Positions 6,872 to 9,072 of a DNA stretch of 9,072 nucleotides are shown piece by piece (position 1 is the first letter of the stretch; every line of letters starts with the position of its first letter). A program made the translations under genes and the position numbers. The stretch is taken from assembly GCA_027488715.1 (NCBI GenBank), contig JAIYBD010000017.1, positions 1-9,072 on the forward strand, read 5' to 3'. The notes under the pieces were generated by a model, which searched no databases, was not told where the DNA came from, and worked only from the letters and a program-made list of their open reading frames with translations. The stretch comes from Bacteroidota bacterium. GTDB taxonomy: Bacteria > Bacteroidota > Bacteroidia > UBA7662 > CANHCV01.

Positions 6872-7602
6872 GCAATAAATTACCTCTTTACAAACGCATT
6901 TCCTTATCGGCTAGTTACGCCTTGGTTTCCTTTGGTTTACTTTTTTTGTTGTATTATCCCGTCATTTGGATATTTTTATTACGTCCGAAAACGTACCGCT
7001 CGGCTTTAATTGCCCGAACGGCGTTTGCTCGAATGTTTTTACGATTTGCGGGGATCCGTTGGAAAGTAGAAGGCGCCGAGAATATTCCAAGCAGCGGAAA
7101 AATTATTTTGGCAGCCAATCACGACAGTTATTTAGACATCCCCGTTTTGATGATGCTATCGAAGGAACCGGTGTTTTTCGTTGCGAAAGCAGAATTGCTG
7201 AAAATACCTTTGTTTGGAGATTTTTTCAGAACTGTGGATGTACCCGTTGATCGAGAAAATGCCGAAGACGGTCGGCGAGCGTTCAAAGCGGCCATGGAAA
7301 AAATGAAAGAAGGATATCATTTGGCCATTTTCCCGGAAGGCGGAGTAAAAAAAGGGAAACACGTTTTATCGCCTTTAAAATCGGGGGTATTTCGAATGGC
7401 GGAAGCTACGGGAGCTACCATCGTTCCGGTGTACATTCACGGCACCGCCGATCGTGTTTACGACGATGGAGAACGTACGTTTTACCGTCCGGGGCGAGTA
7501 ACCATTCGGGTTGGTAAGCCGCTGGAGGCCGATACGATTGCCGGCCAAAAGGGCGAGTTCAAGGACCGAATTTTCGAATTGGCCGGGGTAGAGCGGTCGT
7601 AA
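6868..7602 (+). CDS. plsC: 1-acyl-sn-glycerol-3-phosphate acyltransferase family protein (PlsC-type)
   Basis: PlsC-type enzymes transfer an acyl chain to lysophosphatidic acid at the inner membrane, making phosphatidic acid for phospholipids. Some relatives acylate other lipids. The 244-residue product has a membrane segment at about 16-38. It then shows the block I NHxxxxD motif as NHDSYLD (84-90, His85 and Asp90 catalytic), an Arg-containing substrate block PVDREN (126-131), FPEGG at 155-159, and IVPVYIHGT at 185-193. The frame is open from 6781, but the ATG at 6868 is chosen: it forms an ATGA overlap with the preceding stop and puts the membrane segment near the N-terminus. The longer start would add 29 residues encoded by another frame of the methylase gene. 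It is the last gene of the four-gene operon, followed by a hairpin. The acceptor lipid cannot be told from sequence alone. Confidence 0.9.
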   Translation: MSNKLPLYKRISLSASYALVSFGLLFLLYYPVIWIFLLRPKTYRSALIARTAFARMFLRFAGIRWKVEGAENIPSSGKIILAANHDSYLDIPVLMMLSKEPVFFVAKAELLKIPLFGDFFRTVDVPVDRENAEDGRRAFKAAMEKMKEGYHLAIFPEGGVKKGKHVLSPLKSGVFRMAEATGATIVPVYIHGTADRVYDDGERTFYRPGRVTIRVGKPLEADTIAGQKGEFKDRIFELAGVERS

Positions 7603-7618
7603 CGATGGTTGCCGGATT

Positions 7619-7634
7619 CCCGAAAGATTTCGGG
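7619..7634. terminator. Hairpin in the convergent gap, possible bidirectional terminator
   Basis: CCCGAAA (7619-7625), two bases, then TTTCGGG (7628-7634) form a perfect inverted repeat. In RNA this is six pairs with an AGAU loop. It lies midway in the 42-bp gap between the acyltransferase stop and the stop of the minus-strand small gene, where a shared terminator would be expected. Neither strand has a T-tract afterwards, so it is not a canonical intrinsic terminator. It might instead act as an RNA 3'-end stabiliser. Confidence 0.4.
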
Positions 7635-7644
7635 GTCGATGGAA

Positions 7645-7881
7645 TTATTTCCGACTCGAATAAATCATCTGACAAACCTTATCCATGGCCTTAAACAAAG
7701 GCACATCTACCTCGGATTGTTTCGAAATTTTCGCAAGAAGAGCCACGGCATGAAAGAGTATCTCATCATCGGATGAAGAAATTCGCTCAACTAAGGTTAC
7801 TTTAAAACTTCCTTTGGCCGATTCCGAGACCAAAATATCGTTTGTTGCGGGATCGATAGCAAATAAATAACTGGATTTCAT
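7645..7881 (-). CDS. Hypothetical 78-residue protein downstream of the HNH gene
   Basis: I do not recognise this protein. It starts at ATG 7881-7879 and ends in TAA at 7647-7645. It has no signal peptide or membrane segment, so it should be cytoplasmic. The N-terminal third (SYLFAIDPATNDILVSES, 4-21) looks like two beta strands with a turn. A further strand follows at about 26-33 (FKVTLVER). The rest looks like two amphipathic helices, about 38-53 and 61-75. Acidic and basic residues are balanced, about ten each, with a single Cys at 70. It follows the HNH gene on the same strand after only 12 bp, so the two are probably co-transcribed. The open frame, the placement and codon usage similar to its neighbours support a real gene, but no homologue can be named. 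A partner or immunity role for the nuclease is only a guess. Confidence 0.65.
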   Translation of the reverse strand: MKSSYLFAIDPATNDILVSESAKGSFKVTLVERISSSDDEILFHAVALLAKISKQSEVDVPLFKAMDKVCQMIYSSRK

Positions 7882-7893
7882 GGTGTTTATGTT

Positions 7894-8316
7894 TTATTGG
7901 TGATGATGGCAACGGCCGTTGGAATTGGTGGTTCGGTTGCGACAACGCTCCCCCTTTTTGGTGGTTCCGGTGCATTGTTGACTGGAAGACTGGGAAGAAG
8001 ATCGTTGAGTTGAAGTCCCTCCATCGCAGCAATTGGTTCCCACACGCCTTTGGTGAATTTTGCAAACACAACTGTTGGATTTACTGCGGTTGCACTTTTG
8101 ACATAGCAGTTGAATATTGGAAGCATCGCTGCTTCCACCGCAGGAAAAGGGTGTAATATGATCAAACTCCAAATTCAATGAACTTCCACAACATTGGCAA
8201 ATACCTCCATCTCTGGAATAAACGATTTGCTTGGTGGTGGCAGAAATGTACCTACTTTGAGAAAATCCAAGACTTCCCAAAAGTAAAAAAGCCCATAAAA
8301 GAATAACCTTTTTCAT
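7894..8316 (-). CDS. Secreted HNH endonuclease-like protein with C-terminal Cys3-His motif
   Basis: The 140-residue protein starts with a signal peptide (1-20: MKKVILLWAFLLLGSLGFSQ), so it is probably exported. An HNH domain follows at about 22-81. The zinc-type cysteines are C40-x2-C43 and C72-x2-C75, and the HNH residues are Asp52-His53, Asn67 in DASNIQLLC and Asn76 in CQKCNRSKS. HNH domains cut DNA or RNA using a metal ion. After a Ser/Gln/Cys-rich linker (82-114) comes a second small motif, C115-x9-C125-x10-C136-x2-H139, containing TGTTKKGERC. It looks like a separate zinc-binding or disulfide module that I cannot name with certainty. There are 13 Cys in all, unusual for an exported protein. 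Cys59 sits where HNH proteins often have Lys or Arg. A promoter element lies about 45 bp upstream and a small gene follows after 12 bp. Nuclease fold: likely. Target and activity: unproven. Confidence 0.88.
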   Translation of the reverse strand: MKKVILLWAFLLLGSLGFSQSRYISATTKQIVYSRDGGICQCCGSSLNLEFDHITPFSCGGSSDASNIQLLCQKCNRSKSNSCVCKIHQRRVGTNCCDGGTSTQRSSSQSSSQQCTGTTKKGERCRNRTTNSNGRCHHHQ

Positions 8317-8360
8317 GACGTTAATTTGATGATGAATCTTCCTTAACAGGAACTAGAATT

Positions 8361-8368
8361 CAAAAATA
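8361..8368 (-). promoter_or_regulatory. Promoter -7 element for the HNH gene pair
   Basis: The minus strand reads TATTTTTG, a perfect TAnnTTTG identical to the valS element, 44 bp before the HNH start codon. The sequence 19-20 bp upstream is A/T-rich (TTTTCCTTAA) with no clean TTG. The -33 half is therefore not supported. Confidence 0.4.
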
Positions 8369-8648
8369 AGTTCTCTTTTTTTAAGGAAAATATCGTTTTA
8401 ACTTTTTCATCCCATTTTCCCCTATGCCACCATTTAAGTTCAGCGAACAAAACGCATCCAAATCATCCATTTAAGGCTTTTTTTTCGATTCAAGAAAAAA
8501 GAAAAATTCTGTTTCACTTAGTTCATTTACAAAACTGGGTTACTCTTTTGCATCCGTCTTGAAAAAAATAGTGCTTTGTTTTTAAGAACTCAATCCGAAT
8601 TTTAGGAATATTTTCGCATTAAACTTTTAATCCATTTAAAATAAACCC

Positions 8649-8678
8649 TTGTTAATTGGCAAGAAATGCCCTAATTTG
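8649..8678 (+). promoter_or_regulatory. Promoter-like element for the lipoprotein gene
   Basis: TTG at 8649-8651, a 20-bp spacer, then TAATTTG at 8672-8678, one base shorter than TAnnTTTG. The leader would be only about 12-15 nt before the ATG at 8698. The spacer contains a small inverted repeat, GGCA-AGAAA-TGCC (8658-8670), flanked on both sides by AATT, which could be an operator. Confidence 0.38.
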
Positions 8679-8697
8679 GTCGAAAATTCGAAAACTT

Positions 8698-9072
8698 ATG
8701 TTAAAGTACATTCTGCCCATTTTTGTATTGTTTCTTTTTTCATGCTCATCGCCAGTCGTTGAAAAAATGACAAGTCCGGAGCTAACTCTTGAAATGGAAG
8801 GTCCCATTTATGAAGGGGCAAATACAGCCATTGGCGTTTGGAAAAATCCCCTCGAAGCTTGGTTGAAATCCAAAAACATCGACAAAGAAAAAATCAAAAA
8901 CATCAAGATTGTTTCAGTTAAGTTTCAGCCGAATTCGCCTTTAAGCGAAAAAGATCTTCAGGAAATCACCTTGCAGCTCACCGCCAAATCGGCTGACATG
9001 CAAAAAATTGCATTTTTAAATCCTTATCCTACAAAAAGTGGACTTGTAGATTTAAAAGTGGCCGAGGAACAA
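8698..9072 (+). CDS. Lipoprotein, N-terminal part (cut by right edge)
   Basis: An ATG at 8698 opens 125 codons with no stop before the window ends. The N-terminus MLKYILPIFVLFLFSCSS is a lipoprotein signal with lipobox LFSC and Cys16 as the lipidation site. The Ser-Ser that follows suits transport to the outer membrane. The mature part is charged and shows no enzyme motif I know: a stretch around 46-72 rich in Trp, Lys, Ile and Asn (VWKNPLEAWLKSKNIDKEKI), then beta-strand-like segments (KIVSVKFQPNSPL, ITLQLTAKSA). I recall uncharacterised Bacteroidota lipoproteins with a similar pattern, but family membership cannot be claimed. It diverges from the HNH gene across 381 bp and has a promoter-like element just upstream. 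Confidence 0.8.
   Translation, partial: MLKYILPIFVLFLFSCSSPVVEKMTSPELTLEMEGPIYEGANTAIGVWKNPLEAWLKSKNIDKEKIKNIKIVSVKFQPNSPLSEKDLQEITLQLTAKSADMQKIAFLNPYPTKSGLVDLKVAEEQ

Larger units (their letters stand above)
8317..8697. other. AT-rich intergenic region between divergent genes (381 bp)
   Basis: This is the only long gene-free stretch. It holds the leader and promoter element of the HNH gene on its left side and the promoter of the lipoprotein gene on its right. Between about 8390 and 8640 I find no convincing coding frame or RNA gene; the only ATG frame noticed (8424) stops after 16 codons. The octamer CCATTTAA occurs three times (8430-8437, 8467-8474, 8632-8639). An A/T-only inverted repeat flanks 8484-8494. 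Neither is strong enough to name. Confidence 0.6.

Noticed and set aside
7887..8165. 92-codon minus-strand frame inside the HNH gene, and the 89-codon frame at 7802-8071
   Set aside because: Both overlap the HNH frame, which has a signal peptide and recognisable motifs. They are frame shadows.
8424..8474. Short ATG frame in the intergenic region
   Set aside because: Only 16 codons, with no ribosome-binding site or promoter.
8477..8501. CTTTTTT / AAAAAAG inverted repeat
   Set aside because: An A/T-only stem with an 11-nt loop in AT-rich DNA is expected by chance and has no terminator features.

Overview
The window looks like chromosomal DNA from a member of the Bacteroidota, probably Flavobacteriales-like. 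This rests on promoter elements of the TTG / TAnnTTTG type rather than the E. coli type, the near absence of Shine-Dalgarno sequences, signal peptides ending in ADAQ or GFSQS, a SAM-dependent methylase of a type I associate with this phylum, and the gene content. I cannot place it to genus. Most of the window is ordinary housekeeping sequence. I see no tRNA, rRNA, CRISPR array, insertion sequence or prophage gene.

Left block, minus strand (reads right to left): recF (recombination mediator ATPase, TTG start at 3866), then valS (valyl-tRNA synthetase, 2796 to 178), then the first 39 codons of an exported protein that runs off the left edge (119 to 1). Each gap holds a promoter-like element. 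A short hairpin with a T-tract overlaps the recF stop codon, so these three genes are probably at least partly independent transcription units.

Middle block, plus strand: pdhA (pyruvate dehydrogenase E1 alpha) diverges from recF across 60 bp and has its own good promoter match. Neither E1 beta nor E2 follows it. Next comes a tightly packed run of four genes: a membrane-anchored TPR-type protein, ribH (lumazine synthase), a compact RsmI-like SAM-dependent methylase and a PlsC-type acyltransferase. Junctions are TAATG, a 1-nt gap and ATGA, so the four are very likely one translationally coupled operon covering envelope quality control, riboflavin synthesis, RNA or small-molecule methylation and phospholipid synthesis.

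Right block, accessory in character: a short convergent gap with a perfect hairpin separates the operon from a minus-strand pair. That pair is a secreted, very cysteine-rich HNH nuclease-like protein (8316 to 7894), followed after 12 bp by an unrecognised 78-residue protein (7881 to 7645). An AT-rich 381-bp intergenic stretch follows, then the start of a plus-strand lipoprotein cut by the right edge. The HNH protein and its small partner are the most interesting element. An exported HNH fold with 13 cysteines and a separate C-terminal Cys3-His motif is unusual, and the small downstream gene could be functionally linked, although nothing in the sequence proves that.
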